64,000 bases of DNA. Origin: Sphingomonadales bacterium UBA656 (GTDB lineage Bacteria; Pseudomonadota; Alphaproteobacteria; Sphingomonadales; Sphingomonadaceae). The stretch lies in assembly GCA_002299895.1 (NCBI GenBank), contig DBOC01000006.1, positions 62,001 to 126,000 on the forward strand, read 5' to 3'. Position 1 is the stretch's first letter, and each line of letters starts with the position of its first letter. This document shows, one piece after another, positions 17,135 through 26,484 of this stretch. The notes below the pieces were generated by a model. That model saw nothing but the letters and a program-made list of their open reading frames with translations, ran no database searches and had not been told where the DNA came from. A program made the translations under genes and the position numbers.

Positions 17135-17244
17135 GCCCTATTCTTGCCACAGTCGGGCCGAAATTTGAACTGCTATCCTCGGCTAAGGGCGATGCATACT
17201 AAAAGTGAAACGGGCCGACGCCCAATCACAATATGGGAATTTGT

Positions 17245-18972
17245 ATGAGCGCACTCGTATCCACGCCAACACAGGACAGCTTGCAACGCCGCTTTTCCGA
17301 CTTTGCAACACTTGGTGAGGCGCTCGATTACGCTGCTTTGGGTCAACGCGGATTGAACTTCCACGACATGCGCGGTCAGTTGGCGCGGCCTTATCCCTAC
17401 AGCGAATTGCGCGAAGACGCGCTGAAAATGGCGTATCGGTTGATCAGCCATGGCATATCTAAGGATGACCGCGTTGCCTTGGTCGCAGAAACAGGAACAG
17501 ATTTTGCGGCGTTGTTTTTTGGCTGCGTCTATGCGGGCGCTTGGCCCGTCCCACTGCCGCTACCGACGTCGTTTGGCGGCAAAGAAAGCTATGTCGATCA
17601 ACTGTCGGTGCAGTTGAAAAGCTGCGATCCCAAAATATTGTTTTTCCCAGCCGAACTGGCCGATATGGCGAATGATGCGGCGCGCGCCTGTAATGTTGAA
17701 GGCTTGGATTGGGAGAGCTTCAGCGCGCGGACCGCGGCGAAAGTCGAACTGCCATTTGCGGACACGGATGAGGTTTGTTATCTGCAATATTCGAGCGGAT
17801 CGACCCGTTTCCCGCATGGCGTTGCAGTGACGCATAAGGCGTTGTTGAACAATTTGTCGGCGCACTCGCATGGCATGGAAGTGACCGAAAATGACCGCTG
17901 CGTGTCGTGGTTGCCTTGGTATCATGACATGGGTCTTGTGGGTTGTTTCCTGTCGCCAGTGGCGAACCAAGTGTCAACCGATTATATGAAGACAGAGGAT
18001 TTTGCGCGTCGTCCGCTGGCGTGGTTGGATGTCATTAGCGCTGCCGACGGCACAGTTATTAGTTACTCCCCGACGTTTGGCTATGATATTTGCGCGCGGC
18101 GAATTTCAAGCCAGAGCCATGTGAACGACCGCTTTGACCTTTCCAAGTGGCGGCTTGCGGGCAATGGCGCGGATATGATCCGGCCGGACGTGATGCAGGC
18201 ATTTGTGGATGCTTTTGGTGATGCCGGGTTCAAGGCGTCGGCCTTCTTGCCAAGCTACGGCTTGGCCGAAACCACGCTTGCGGTGTCGATCATGCCACCG
18301 GGTGAAGGCATTCAAGTTGAGTTGGTTGAAGAGACCGAGCTAACAGGCCACCCCGGGGCGCCTGACCGCCCTATCCGGTATCGCGCAATCGTCAATTGTG
18401 GGCGTGCGGTTAAAGATATGACCATTGAAATCCGCGATGAGAACAACGCGGCCGTTGCCGATAAGATAATTGGCAAAGTGTGGTGCACGGGTCCTTCCTT
18501 GATGAAGGAATATTTCCGCGACAAGGAATCTACCGATGCTTGTCTTGTGGATGGATGGCTCGACACCGGCGATATGGGCTATCTGTCGAATGGCTATATC
18601 TACATCGTTGGCCGTGCCAAGGACATGATCATCATCAATGGCAAAAACCACTGGCCGCAGGATATTGAATGGGCTGTGGAGCAATTGCCGGGCTTCAAGG
18701 CTGGGGATATTGCGGCCTTTGCCGTGACGACCCCAGGCGGCGAAGAAACGCCTGCTGTGCTGGTGCAATGCCGCACAACGGACGAGGCAGAGCGGGCCAA
18801 GCTGCGTGAACAGATCCGTGATAAGGTGCGCTCGGTGACGGGCATGAACTGCATTGTCGAATTGGTTCCGCCGCGCACATTGCCGCGGACAAGTTCTGGC
18901 AAGATGAGCCGAGCCAAAGCGCGCAACCTGTATTTGTCGGGTGAAATTCAACCTTACGCCATCGCGGCATAA
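17245..18972 (+). CDS. Fatty acyl-AMP ligase (FAAL, FadD32-like)
   Basis: ANL-superfamily adenylating enzyme of 575 residues that activates a fatty acid to acyl-AMP for transfer to an acyl carrier protein. The A3 phosphate loop is YLQYSSGSTRFPHGVAVTH. It is followed by WLPWYHDMGLVG, the A5-like LPSYGLAETTLAVS, A7 GWLDTGDMGYL, and the FAAL form IVGRAKDMIIINGKNHWPQD; the final lysine is in PRTSSGKMSRAKAR. ATG 17245 (GGGA nearby) is preferred over 17233. No ACP, polyketide synthase or serine palmitoyltransferase gene adjoins it, so the acyl acceptor is unknown. In this clade such ligases can feed sphingolipid or lipopeptide synthesis. Confidence 0.88.
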   Translation: MSALVSTPTQDSLQRRFSDFATLGEALDYAALGQRGLNFHDMRGQLARPYPYSELREDALKMAYRLISHGISKDDRVALVAETGTDFAALFFGCVYAGAWPVPLPLPTSFGGKESYVDQLSVQLKSCDPKILFFPAELADMANDAARACNVEGLDWESFSARTAAKVELPFADTDEVCYLQYSSGSTRFPHGVAVTHKALLNNLSAHSHGMEVTENDRCVSWLPWYHDMGLVGCFLSPVANQVSTDYMKTEDFARRPLAWLDVISAADGTVISYSPTFGYDICARRISSQSHVNDRFDLSKWRLAGNGADMIRPDVMQAFVDAFGDAGFKASAFLPSYGLAETTLAVSIMPPGEGIQVELVEETELTGHPGAPDRPIRYRAIVNCGRAVKDMTIEIRDENNAAVADKIIGKVWCTGPSLMKEYFRDKESTDACLVDGWLDTGDMGYLSNGYIYIVGRAKDMIIINGKNHWPQDIEWAVEQLPGFKAGDIAAFAVTTPGGEETPAVLVQCRTTDEAERAKLREQIRDKVRSVTGMNCIVELVPPRTLPRTSSGKMSRAKARNLYLSGEIQPYAIAA

Positions 18973-18978
18973 GTCGTT

Positions 18979-19326
18979 TTAAAGGATTTCGTGGACCTTT
19001 TCCTGAGGCCGACATAGCCGGACGCCCTTCGCCGTTTCGACAAAGGGACGTTCGACGAGAATCGGATGCGCGACCATCGCGTCCAATATTCGTTCGGGTG
19101 ATGCACCCTCGATAAGGCCCAATTCTTCTGCCGGAGATCCGCGGGTGCGCAAGGCTTCGCGCGGCGTCAGGCCAGCATCTTGAAACAATTGTTTCAGCTT
19201 TGGACGCGTAAAGGGTTGCTTGCGATATTCGATGACTGAAACCTCAACGCCTTCGGATTCTTGGAGGATTGCCAAGGTTTTTCGTGACGTTCCGCAATCA
19301 GGATTGTGCCAAATCGTTGCCTGCAT
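18979..19326 (-). CDS. arsC: ArsC-family arsenate reductase (glutaredoxin-dependent type)
   Basis: A 115-residue ArsC/Spx-fold protein. The catalytic cysteine is in IWHNPDCGTSRKTLAIL, the CGTSR variant typical of glutaredoxin-coupled ArsC. Support residues include YRKQPFTRPKLKQLF and the arginine in LRTRG; the C terminus has HPILVERPFVETAKGVRLCRP. It would reduce arsenate to arsenite, but no arsB, acr3 or arsR gene is near, so a housekeeping thiol role is possible. ATG 19326 follows a GGAGGAG ribosome site. It diverges from the siderophore receptor, whose Fur-like boxes lie in the shared gap. Confidence 0.85.
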   Translation of the reverse strand: MQATIWHNPDCGTSRKTLAILQESEGVEVSVIEYRKQPFTRPKLKQLFQDAGLTPREALRTRGSPAEELGLIEGASPERILDAMVAHPILVERPFVETAKGVRLCRPQEKVHEIL

Positions 19327-19411
19327 AAGTGAATATCTCCTCCGGTCGGGGTTCAATACCGCAAATCCGCCACCAGATGCAAAAGCAATTCAGCGATTTT
19401 TCCAATTTTCA

Positions 19412-19470
19412 ATTGCATATGATAACGATTCGCAATAGTGGAGCCAAATCAAATTGCGATTCATTCGCAA
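19412..19470 (+). promoter_or_regulatory. Pair of Fur-like boxes upstream of the siderophore receptor
   Basis: TTGCGATTCATTCGCAA (19454-19470) is a perfect 6-bp inverted repeat (TTGCGA / TCGCAA) around 5 bp. A related sequence, ATGATAACGATTCGCAAT (19419-19436), lies about 18 bp upstream. Both resemble alphaproteobacterial Fur operators. The position 16 bp before the receptor start fits iron repression of that gene. Confidence 0.65.
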
Positions 19471-19485
19471 TAACAAAGGTTCTTC

Positions 19486-21588
19486 ATGCCCCGCCTGCCC
19501 GCGTCGATTATTACCATGTTGTCCGCTTCGGCTTTTGCGCAACCCGCATTTGCCGAAGAGGTGTTTGACGTCGAAGCCTATGATGACAGCCGGACGATCA
19601 TCGTCACGGGTGTGAGTGATGGGTATCTGGCGACCAATACGGTGACTGCAACAAAAACCGATACGCCGCTGATGAATATTCCTCAAACGATCAACGTCGT
19701 GACCCGCGATCAGTTGGATGATCAGGCGCATCATTCGCTTGCGGATATCTTGCGCTATGTTCCCGGGACAACAGTGGGCCAGGGTGAAGGCAATCGCGAC
19801 CAGATTACCTTGCGTGGGCAGAATACCACTGCGGACTTCTTTCTCGACGGGGTACGTGACGACGTCCAATATTATCGCGGACTGTACAACATTGAACGGG
19901 TCGAAATTTTGAAAGGGCCTTATGCCCTAATCTTCGGTCGCGGCGGCGGTGGTGGTATTATCAACCGCGTGCAGAAATCTCCCTTGAGCGACGATATCAT
20001 TTATGCAGGGCAAGCCAGCATTAACAGCTTTGGCGCTTATGATATATCGGCAGACGTAAACGCGCCGTTAAGCGATCTTGCTGCTGTACGGATCAACGCG
20101 GTTTACGAAAATCTCGACAGCCATCGTGATTTTGTCGGCGGCGAACGTTATGCTTGGAACCCCTATGTCGCCTTCAAACTCAATGATGCGTGGAAGTTGG
20201 GGCTGTCCTACGAATATGTGCATGATAATCGCACAACCGACCGTGGTATCCCGTCAATCGCCACGGCTGCTGGTCAGCCAAACCGCCCGATCGCGGGCTA
20301 TCGCGACCAATTTTTTGGCGTTCCTGATGTCAATTATACCCAGTTGCAGGCGCATATTGCCAAGCTGCGGCTTGATGGGGCCCTGGCCGCAAATGTAAGC
20401 TTTAGCGGAACAATTTTATATGGCGACTATGACAAAATCTACCTGAACGTCTATCCCAATGGTGCTGCGACTGCGCAAAATGGCACTGTTGCTTTGGCCG
20501 CGTATAGTGATCCAACCCAACGGGAAAATTTCATCGCCCAAGCCAATTTGGTCTGGGACGTGGAAACGGGTGCACTGACACATAAAATCCTCGTCGGGTC
20601 GGAATATGGAGACCAAAAATCGGCCAACCGGCGTTTTAATGGCATGCTCTCTACGCCAACTATCAGCTTGGCCAATCCTCTCTTCCCGACGATCAATTTC
20701 AACGCATTATCACGTGATACCGTGTCCGATGTGAAATTTTTCTCAACCTATTTTCAGGATCAAATCAGCTTTGGCGAGCATATCGATGTTGTCGCTGGCT
20801 TGCGTTATGATAATTTCGATATTGAAGGTACCGATCTGCTTCCAGCGGTTGACCGGCCCTTCGCCCGCAAGGATGAAAAAGTGAGCCCGCGCCTTGGCCT
20901 GATTTTCAAGCCGCAGGAAAATATCTCTCTATATGGCAGCTACAGCCAGTCCTTCCTGCCCCGTTCGGGCGACCAGTTTTTGGCGCTGACGGTGACACAG
21001 CAAAATCTCGCGCCGGAAAAATTCACCAATTATGAGTTGGGCGCCAAATGGGATGTGCGGCCCAATCTTAAAATGACGCTGGCAGTGTTTCAGCTGGAAC
21101 GCAGCAACGCGACGACGCCTGACCCCAGTGATCCTGTCGCCAACATCAATGTCGGTACCACACGAACGCAAGGCGTTGAATTGTCTGTCACGGGCAACAT
21201 CACGTCATCTTGGCAAGTGCATGGCGGCTATAGCTATCAGGACGCCGTTTTGGCCGGCAATGATAGCGTGCGTCTGGGGCAGGTTCCCCGGCATCAGGCG
21301 AGCCTGTGGAACCGCTATGACTTGAGTGATCAAATTGCAGTTGGCCTTGGCATCATTCATCAATCCAGCCAGTTTGCTGCCATCCGGACCGTTTCCAATA
21401 CTACGAAACTGCCAGCTTTCACGCGCCTGGACGCCGCGCTTTATTATGATCTGAGCGATGCGTTACAATTGCAGTTGAATATCGAAAATCTGCTCAACAC
21501 CGATTATTTTTCGGATGCGCATAACAATAATAACATCTCAACCGGCGCGCCACTAAACGCGCGAGTCACGATAAGGGCGAAGTTTTAA
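19486..21588 (+). CDS. TonB-dependent siderophore receptor
   Basis: Outer-membrane receptor of 700 residues for a ferric siderophore or catecholate. The signal peptide ends near AQPAFA. A plug domain follows (MNIPQTINVVTRDQLDDQ, LRYVPGTTVGQGEGNRDQIT, FFLDGVRDDVQYYR, VEILKGPYALIFGRGGGGG), then a 22-strand barrel ending in VTIRAKF with a terminal aromatic residue. The IPQT and RGQNT spacing marks the FhuA/FepA-like siderophore subfamily rather than a vitamin B12 or sugar receptor. Fur-like boxes sit directly upstream. Its stop overlaps that of the convergent gamma carbonic anhydrase gene (TTAA). Confidence 0.93.
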   Translation: MPRLPASIITMLSASAFAQPAFAEEVFDVEAYDDSRTIIVTGVSDGYLATNTVTATKTDTPLMNIPQTINVVTRDQLDDQAHHSLADILRYVPGTTVGQGEGNRDQITLRGQNTTADFFLDGVRDDVQYYRGLYNIERVEILKGPYALIFGRGGGGGIINRVQKSPLSDDIIYAGQASINSFGAYDISADVNAPLSDLAAVRINAVYENLDSHRDFVGGERYAWNPYVAFKLNDAWKLGLSYEYVHDNRTTDRGIPSIATAAGQPNRPIAGYRDQFFGVPDVNYTQLQAHIAKLRLDGALAANVSFSGTILYGDYDKIYLNVYPNGAATAQNGTVALAAYSDPTQRENFIAQANLVWDVETGALTHKILVGSEYGDQKSANRRFNGMLSTPTISLANPLFPTINFNALSRDTVSDVKFFSTYFQDQISFGEHIDVVAGLRYDNFDIEGTDLLPAVDRPFARKDEKVSPRLGLIFKPQENISLYGSYSQSFLPRSGDQFLALTVTQQNLAPEKFTNYELGAKWDVRPNLKMTLAVFQLERSNATTPDPSDPVANINVGTTRTQGVELSVTGNITSSWQVHGGYSYQDAVLAGNDSVRLGQVPRHQASLWNRYDLSDQIAVGLGIIHQSSQFAAIRTVSNTTKLPAFTRLDAALYYDLSDALQLQLNIENLLNTDYFSDAHNNNNISTGAPLNARVTIRAKF

Positions 21589-22148
21589 GCCGACGTCGTA
21601 GCGGCGGCATGCGCCTTTGCATTTTCGACATAATGCGCCACGCCAAGCCGCATCCCCATCACCGCAGCATCGTCAAGGTCACGAACAAAGCGCGCAGGTG
21701 AACCCGCCCATAATTGCCGGTTGGTAATGCGTTTGCCCTGGGTCAACATTGCGCCAGCGGCAAGCATAGCGTCGCTTTCGATCACGGCGCCGTTCATCAC
21801 GGTGGAAGATAGGCCCACAAAGGCGCGATCATGCAAGATGCAACCATGCAGCATGACATTATGTCCCACCAGCACATCGTCACCAATGATCGTCGGAAAC
21901 CCGTCCTCAGCCTCGGGCGTCGGGCCATCGCAATGGATTATGCTGCCGTCCTGAATATTAGTGCGCGCGCCAATGACCACGCGGTTTACTTCTGCGCGGA
22001 TCACGCAATTATACCAAATGCTTGCCTCTGCACCGATGGTGACATCACCGATAATGCGGCAACCCGGGGCGATGAAAGCACTCTCGTGGATCTGCGGCGT
22101 TTTGCCGTTCAACGTTATAATGCTGATGTCGTTGCGTGCATGTGTCAT
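21585..22148 (-). CDS. Gamma-class carbonic anhydrase-like hexapeptide-repeat protein
   Basis: A 187-residue left-handed beta-helix protein, probably trimeric. Hexapeptide repeats run from FIAPGCRIIGDVTIGAEASI through VVIGARTNIQDGSIIH and IGDDVLVGHNVMLHGCILHD. Metal-ligand histidines are present in SIIHCD, GHNVMLHG. The sequence belongs to the YrdA/PaaY group of gamma-CA-like proteins, some of which are active only after oxidation, so CO2 hydration is likely but not certain. It sits just downstream of hemB in the same direction (46-nt gap), a possible operon. Confidence 0.9.
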   Translation of the reverse strand: MTHARNDISIITLNGKTPQIHESAFIAPGCRIIGDVTIGAEASIWYNCVIRAEVNRVVIGARTNIQDGSIIHCDGPTPEAEDGFPTIIGDDVLVGHNVMLHGCILHDRAFVGLSSTVMNGAVIESDAMLAAGAMLTQGKRITNRQLWAGSPARFVRDLDDAAVMGMRLGVAHYVENAKAHAAATTSA

Positions 22149-22194
22149 GGGCTGTTCCCTAGCTTAAGTTGCGGAAGGCGGATGCGTTCAGGCT

Positions 22195-23196
22195 TTATTC
22201 CCTAAGCAAACGCGCCGCGACCGCAGCATGATAGGTCAAAATCCCTGAACATCCTGCGCGTTTGAAGGCCAAGAGCGTTTCAAGAACAAGCGCATCTCTG
22301 TCGCCTGCACCCGCCGCAGCGGCCGCCTCGATCATCGCATATTCGCCAGACACCTGATACGCGAACACAGGCACGTCAAAGCGTTCACGCACCCGGCGGA
22401 CGATATCGAGATAGGGCAGGCCGGGCTTCACCATCACACTATCTGCGCCTTCGGCAATGTCCATGGCCACTTCGCGCATGGCTTCGTCGGAGTTGGCAGG
22501 GTCCATTTGGTAACATTTCTTGTCACCTTTTAGCAGGCCGCGCGAGCCAACCGCATCGCGAAATGGCCCGTAAAAGGCACTCGCATATTTGGCGGCATAG
22601 GACATGATCTGGACATTAGGGTGCCCGTTCATTTCAAGCGCTTTACGAATGGCACCGACACGGCCATCCATCATATCGCTTGGCGCGATGATGTCCGCGC
22701 CTGCATTGGCTTGGTTGATGGCTTGGTCTACGAGGACAGCGACAGTATCATCATTGAGGACATAACCGTCATCATCGATTAGCCCGTCTTGTCCATGTGT
22801 GGTGTAAGGGTCGAGCGCGACATCGGTCAGAACGCCGATCTGATCGCCATGCGCTTGCTTGATAGCGCGAATAGCGCGGCACATGAGGTTATCGGGATTG
22901 AACGCTTCCGCACCATCTTCGGTGCGACGGTCGGCTTGTGTGTTCGGGAACAAAGCGATGCAGGGTATGCCCAAGTTTATGGCTTCGGCCGCACGCAGGA
23001 CAATCTGGTCAACGGACCAGCGCGACACGCCGGGCAGCGTCGCAATCGGTTCCTCAACGCCTTCGCCGTCGGTTACGAATAACGGCCAAATGAGGTCGGC
23101 GGGGGAAAGCATATTTTCGCGCACCATGGCGCGGCTCCAGCCTGTGGCACGGGTACGACGCAGGCGGCTGTTCGGGAAAAAAGATATATCGCTCAT
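22195..23196 (-). CDS. hemB: Porphobilinogen synthase (delta-aminolevulinic acid dehydratase)
   Basis: Condenses two 5-aminolevulinates to porphobilinogen in haem synthesis. The roughly 333-residue product carries both active-site lysine regions, SYAAKYASAFYGPFRDA and SVMVKPGLPYLDIVRRV, plus ALDPYTTHGQDG and the C-terminal GAGDRDALVLETLLAFKRAG. The metal loop reads DVALDPYTTHGQDG without the cysteine triad of zinc enzymes, pointing to the magnesium-dependent type common in alphaproteobacteria. ATG 23196 is chosen; a GTG 9 nt upstream is possible. Confidence 0.95.
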   Translation of the reverse strand: MSDISFFPNSRLRRTRATGWSRAMVRENMLSPADLIWPLFVTDGEGVEEPIATLPGVSRWSVDQIVLRAAEAINLGIPCIALFPNTQADRRTEDGAEAFNPDNLMCRAIRAIKQAHGDQIGVLTDVALDPYTTHGQDGLIDDDGYVLNDDTVAVLVDQAINQANAGADIIAPSDMMDGRVGAIRKALEMNGHPNVQIMSYAAKYASAFYGPFRDAVGSRGLLKGDKKCYQMDPANSDEAMREVAMDIAEGADSVMVKPGLPYLDIVRRVRERFDVPVFAYQVSGEYAMIEAAAAAGAGDRDALVLETLLAFKRAGCSGILTYHAAVAARLLRE

Positions 23197-23235
23197 CCAA
23201 AACACTTAGCGGCGATAGTTTCTTTCCTCAACGCC

Positions 23236-24825
23236 TTATCCGCCCGTCTGTATCCGGCTGTCGCGAAGTGTTAGCCGATCAATTTCGCGCTTGGGCGCTT
23301 CGTCTTTTTTGGTCGCCGTTTGCAATGGCGTAAGCGCCGCGCCTGGCGTGACGGACTTCAAACTTTGAAGCTTGCCCTTGAAACGGACGAGGTCACCCCC
23401 GGACAGCTGCGCGCGTTGCGTGAATGTCACGGACATTGGGTTGACCGCGCGCCCATTACGATACAGCTCATAATGCAAATGCGGCCCGGTGGACAGGCCG
23501 GTGGAGCCGACATAGCCAATTATTTGCCCGCGCCGGACCCTGCTGCCTGGACGCGCTACTATCCGGCTCATATGGCCATAGCCACTTGCAAGGCCGCCGC
23601 TATGGTTGAGCCGTACAAAATTGCCATAGCCGCCATTGCGTCCCGCAAAAGCCACAACGCCGTCGGTCACTGCAAAAATCGGCTGGCCATAGGCTGCCTT
23701 AAAATCAAAGCCGGCATGCATCCGCATATAGCCTAAAATCGGGTGCCGTCTGGATCCAAAACCCGAAGTTATCGGTCCATTCACTGGACGGCTGAGCGCA
23801 CCTTTCGATTCACCGACGCCCGATGCCTCAAACCATTGGCTGTTACCGCCCACCGTCCATTTCAACATTTGAATATTAGATTTTCCAGCGCGATCAACGC
23901 CAGCATATAGCAGTTCACCGACTTTGATTTCGCCGGTTTCGGCCCGCTTGTAATCAATGATGATGTCAAATTGATCCGTGGGTCGAATGCTCGATAAGGA
24001 TGTGCGTCCGGAAATGACTTTCAGATAAGCCTGAATAGCGCCTGCTGGCGCACCAGCAGCCCGCGCCGAACGCGCAATGCCTTCACGTCCCACGGTTCCG
24101 CGAATACGCAATGGTGTATTGTCCACATTTATGGGCTTTTCGCGTAACGTTAAGCTGCCACCTTCACGATTGACTTCGAGATTGAGGTCGAAGCGAGCGC
24201 GAAAAGCCACCGATTCAAGAGGTCTGGGTTGATTTTTCGTCGGCCGCGATCCCAGGACTATGTCAATCGGGGTGCCTGGCTCGATAGCCGACAATGCTGT
24301 TGCGCCTGATACCATATTCACGACATTTGATGCTTCATTGCTACTAACGCCGGAACGTTGCAGTAAACGGGCAAAGCTGTCGCCGCGTCCCAACGTTGCC
24401 GTGAGCTCGATGCGGGGGCGTTCTGGGCTATCGGCCAGTGCGACCACCGCGTCGGTAGCGGCCATGCGCTTGCCGCTGTCGCTGCCATAGCCAATTGGCA
24501 TCAGCATTTGTGCGCGCGCCTCTTCAAACTCCGCTTCGGTCGGCATGGAGGGATGCACGGCGTAAATCGGTCCGTAATCCGGCATCAGAGCAAGCGCAGC
24601 GACGCTTAATGCGGTTAAGGTACCAAGCCCACGGAACCAGCGCACCGACCCGATATCTTGGCCAAGGTCTGGCACAAAATCGACTTCAGCCAAACGGCGT
24701 GCCCAGTCGGCGCCTGACGCCCGCTGTTCGGATTTTTGATTCATCGATGTGGTCATGGCATCGGACAATGACACATCCATGTTCCAACCCTGTCCTGCGA
24801 GCCGTGTCTCTTTGCCGTCAAGCAT
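23236..24825 (-). CDS. M23 family metallopeptidase (LytM domain, cell-wall endopeptidase)
   Basis: A 529-residue membrane-anchored murein hydrolase-like protein. An N-terminal cytoplasmic segment is followed by one hydrophobic helix (WFRGLGTLTALSVAALALMP). A periplasmic OapA/LysM-like region comes next (GDSFARLLQRSGVSSNEASN), then a C-terminal LytM domain with zinc ligands in MRMHAGFDF and TGPHLHYELYRNG. Both metal motifs are intact, so it should cleave peptidoglycan cross-links; such proteins act in growth or division. Several in-frame ATGs (24825, 24780, 24744) precede the helix, so the start is uncertain. It lies 39 bp upstream of hemB on the same strand. Confidence 0.9.
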   Translation of the reverse strand: MLDGKETRLAGQGWNMDVSLSDAMTTSMNQKSEQRASGADWARRLAEVDFVPDLGQDIGSVRWFRGLGTLTALSVAALALMPDYGPIYAVHPSMPTEAEFEEARAQMLMPIGYGSDSGKRMAATDAVVALADSPERPRIELTATLGRGDSFARLLQRSGVSSNEASNVVNMVSGATALSAIEPGTPIDIVLGSRPTKNQPRPLESVAFRARFDLNLEVNREGGSLTLREKPINVDNTPLRIRGTVGREGIARSARAAGAPAGAIQAYLKVISGRTSLSSIRPTDQFDIIIDYKRAETGEIKVGELLYAGVDRAGKSNIQMLKWTVGGNSQWFEASGVGESKGALSRPVNGPITSGFGSRRHPILGYMRMHAGFDFKAAYGQPIFAVTDGVVAFAGRNGGYGNFVRLNHSGGLASGYGHMSRIVARPGSRVRRGQIIGYVGSTGLSTGPHLHYELYRNGRAVNPMSVTFTQRAQLSGGDLVRFKGKLQSLKSVTPGAALTPLQTATKKDEAPKREIDRLTLRDSRIQTGG

Positions 24826-25060
24826 AAGGCGTATCGTCCACGACTATCTTTTCAACCTCATGGGTGATCTCGCATGCACTCCTGTGGCGTGCGATGGTTA
24901 AAGTCAAACAATCAGCAGCCTTGCCTTTGTCGAACTGCGGTAAATGGTGCAAAATCGAGGACAAAAGTTGGACCTTTGGCTCTTGTGTGTAGATAGAAAT
25001 TTATCCGCTTCATAAAGTAGGTCGCAATGCTATGGTTGATTTTCGCAAGGGGAGAGGGAC

Positions 25061-25681
25061 ATGAGCGGCGAACGGGTTGAATTCTTCTACGATCTTTCCA
25101 GTCCATGGACGTATATCGCGTTCCATAATCTGGATGCCCTAATCGCACGCACGGGTGTGTCTGTTCGCTTGCGTCCGATATTGGTGGGCGGCGTCTTCAA
25201 TGCCGTCAATCCGTCTGTATATGCCGCACGAGAAGCAGCAGATAACCCGAAGTTTAAGCATAGTTGGCGGGTTATGCGCGATTGGGCAAAATTGGCGGGC
25301 GTGGAAATCAACTTTCCAAGCATCTATCACCCAGCAAAAAGCATTCATGCGATGCGGATGGCATGTTCGCTCGCAGATGATCAGGTGGCACTCAAGACGT
25401 TCAGTAAGGCCGCATTCGAAAGCTATTTTGGTGCGCAGGAAAATCTTGACGACCCCGATGTGTTGGTCGCGGTGGCGAATAAGGCTGGTCTGGACGGAGA
25501 GGCCATGCGTACAGCGGCACAAAGCGATGCGGTAAAGGCCTTGTTGCGCGCGAACACGGACGAGGTCATAGCGCGCGGCGGCTATGGTTCGCCGACGATA
25601 TTTGTCGACACGGACAAGATGTATTTTGGCAATGATCAATTGCCGTTGGTGGAATTTGCACTGAACAGGAGCGAAGCATGA
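25061..25681 (+). CDS. 2-hydroxychromene-2-carboxylate isomerase family protein (DsbA-like, kappa GST fold)
   Basis: A 206-residue thioredoxin-fold protein with the family start VEFFYDLSSPWTYIAFHNLD and C-terminal RGGYGSPTIFVDTDKMYFGNDQLPLV. Family members isomerise hydroxychromene carboxylates in naphthalene breakdown using glutathione; many relatives have unassigned substrates. The ribosome site GGGAGAGGG precedes the ATG. It overlaps the downstream crotonase by ATGA, so both are coupled, pointing to an aromatic or acyl-CoA catabolic role. Confidence 0.88.
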   Translation: MSGERVEFFYDLSSPWTYIAFHNLDALIARTGVSVRLRPILVGGVFNAVNPSVYAAREAADNPKFKHSWRVMRDWAKLAGVEINFPSIYHPAKSIHAMRMACSLADDQVALKTFSKAAFESYFGAQENLDDPDVLVAVANKAGLDGEAMRTAAQSDAVKALLRANTDEVIARGGYGSPTIFVDTDKMYFGNDQLPLVEFALNRSEA

Positions 25682-26475
25682 ACGACCGCGTATCCATTTC
25701 TATCGACAATCATGTTGCTGATGTCCGCTTGACGCGTGCGGATAAAATGAACGCGCTGGATCCGGCTATGTTTCAAGGAATCATCGCCGCAGGCGAAGAG
25801 CTTACCCGCATGAACGGCATTCGCGCTGTGGTGTTATCTGGCGAAGGCCGCAGTTTTTGTGCAGGCCTTGATATGGCCAGCATGGCAAGCGGCGGCGCAA
25901 GCGCAAACAGCGGGATGGGCAGCCTGACCGACCGGACGCATGGCAACGCCAACACATTCCAACAGGTCGCCATGCTCTGGCGTAAGTTGCCGATGCCCGT
26001 GATTGCGGCCGTGCACGGCGTATGTTTCGGCGGCGGGCTGCAAATTGCCAGTGGAGCAGACATCCGTGTGGTTGCGCCCGATGCACGGCTTGCGGTGATG
26101 GAAATGAAATGGGGCCTGATCCCCGATATGGGCGGTTATGCTTTGTGGCGGGGGATGGTCCGCGAAGATAGCTTGCGTGAATTAACCTACACCAACCGTG
26201 AATTTTCAGGCGCCGAGGCGCTGAATTTAGGGTTTGCGACGTTCGTGGACGAAAATCCGCATGCCCGGGCCATGGCCATCGCCCGCGAGATTGCCAATCG
26301 TAACCCGCAGGCGATGCGCGAGGCAAAGGCATTGTTCAATGAATATGCCGATATGGACGAAGACGCTATTTTAATGGCGGAAAGCGTTCGCCAAGCCCGC
26401 GTTATTCGCACGCCGAACCAGATCGAAGCCGTAATGGCCGGAATGCAAAAGCGGGCAGGGGTTTTTACCGACTAA
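25678..26475 (+). CDS. Enoyl-CoA hydratase/isomerase (crotonase) family protein
   Basis: A 265-residue crotonase. The N-terminal VSISIDNHVADVRLTRADKM, the first oxyanion-hole segment SGEGRSFCAGLDMASM and the second, HGVCFGGGLQIASGADIRV, are all present. A catalytic carboxylate is likely in MEMKWGLIPDMGG. Such proteins hydrate or isomerise enoyl-CoA thioesters, but the crotonase fold hosts many reactions and the exact one is open. Translation is coupled to the isomerase-family gene upstream. Confidence 0.9.
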   Translation: MNDRVSISIDNHVADVRLTRADKMNALDPAMFQGIIAAGEELTRMNGIRAVVLSGEGRSFCAGLDMASMASGGASANSGMGSLTDRTHGNANTFQQVAMLWRKLPMPVIAAVHGVCFGGGLQIASGADIRVVAPDARLAVMEMKWGLIPDMGGYALWRGMVREDSLRELTYTNREFSGAEALNLGFATFVDENPHARAMAIAREIANRNPQAMREAKALFNEYADMDEDAILMAESVRQARVIRTPNQIEAVMAGMQKRAGVFTD

Positions 26476-26484
26476 GACTCGACC

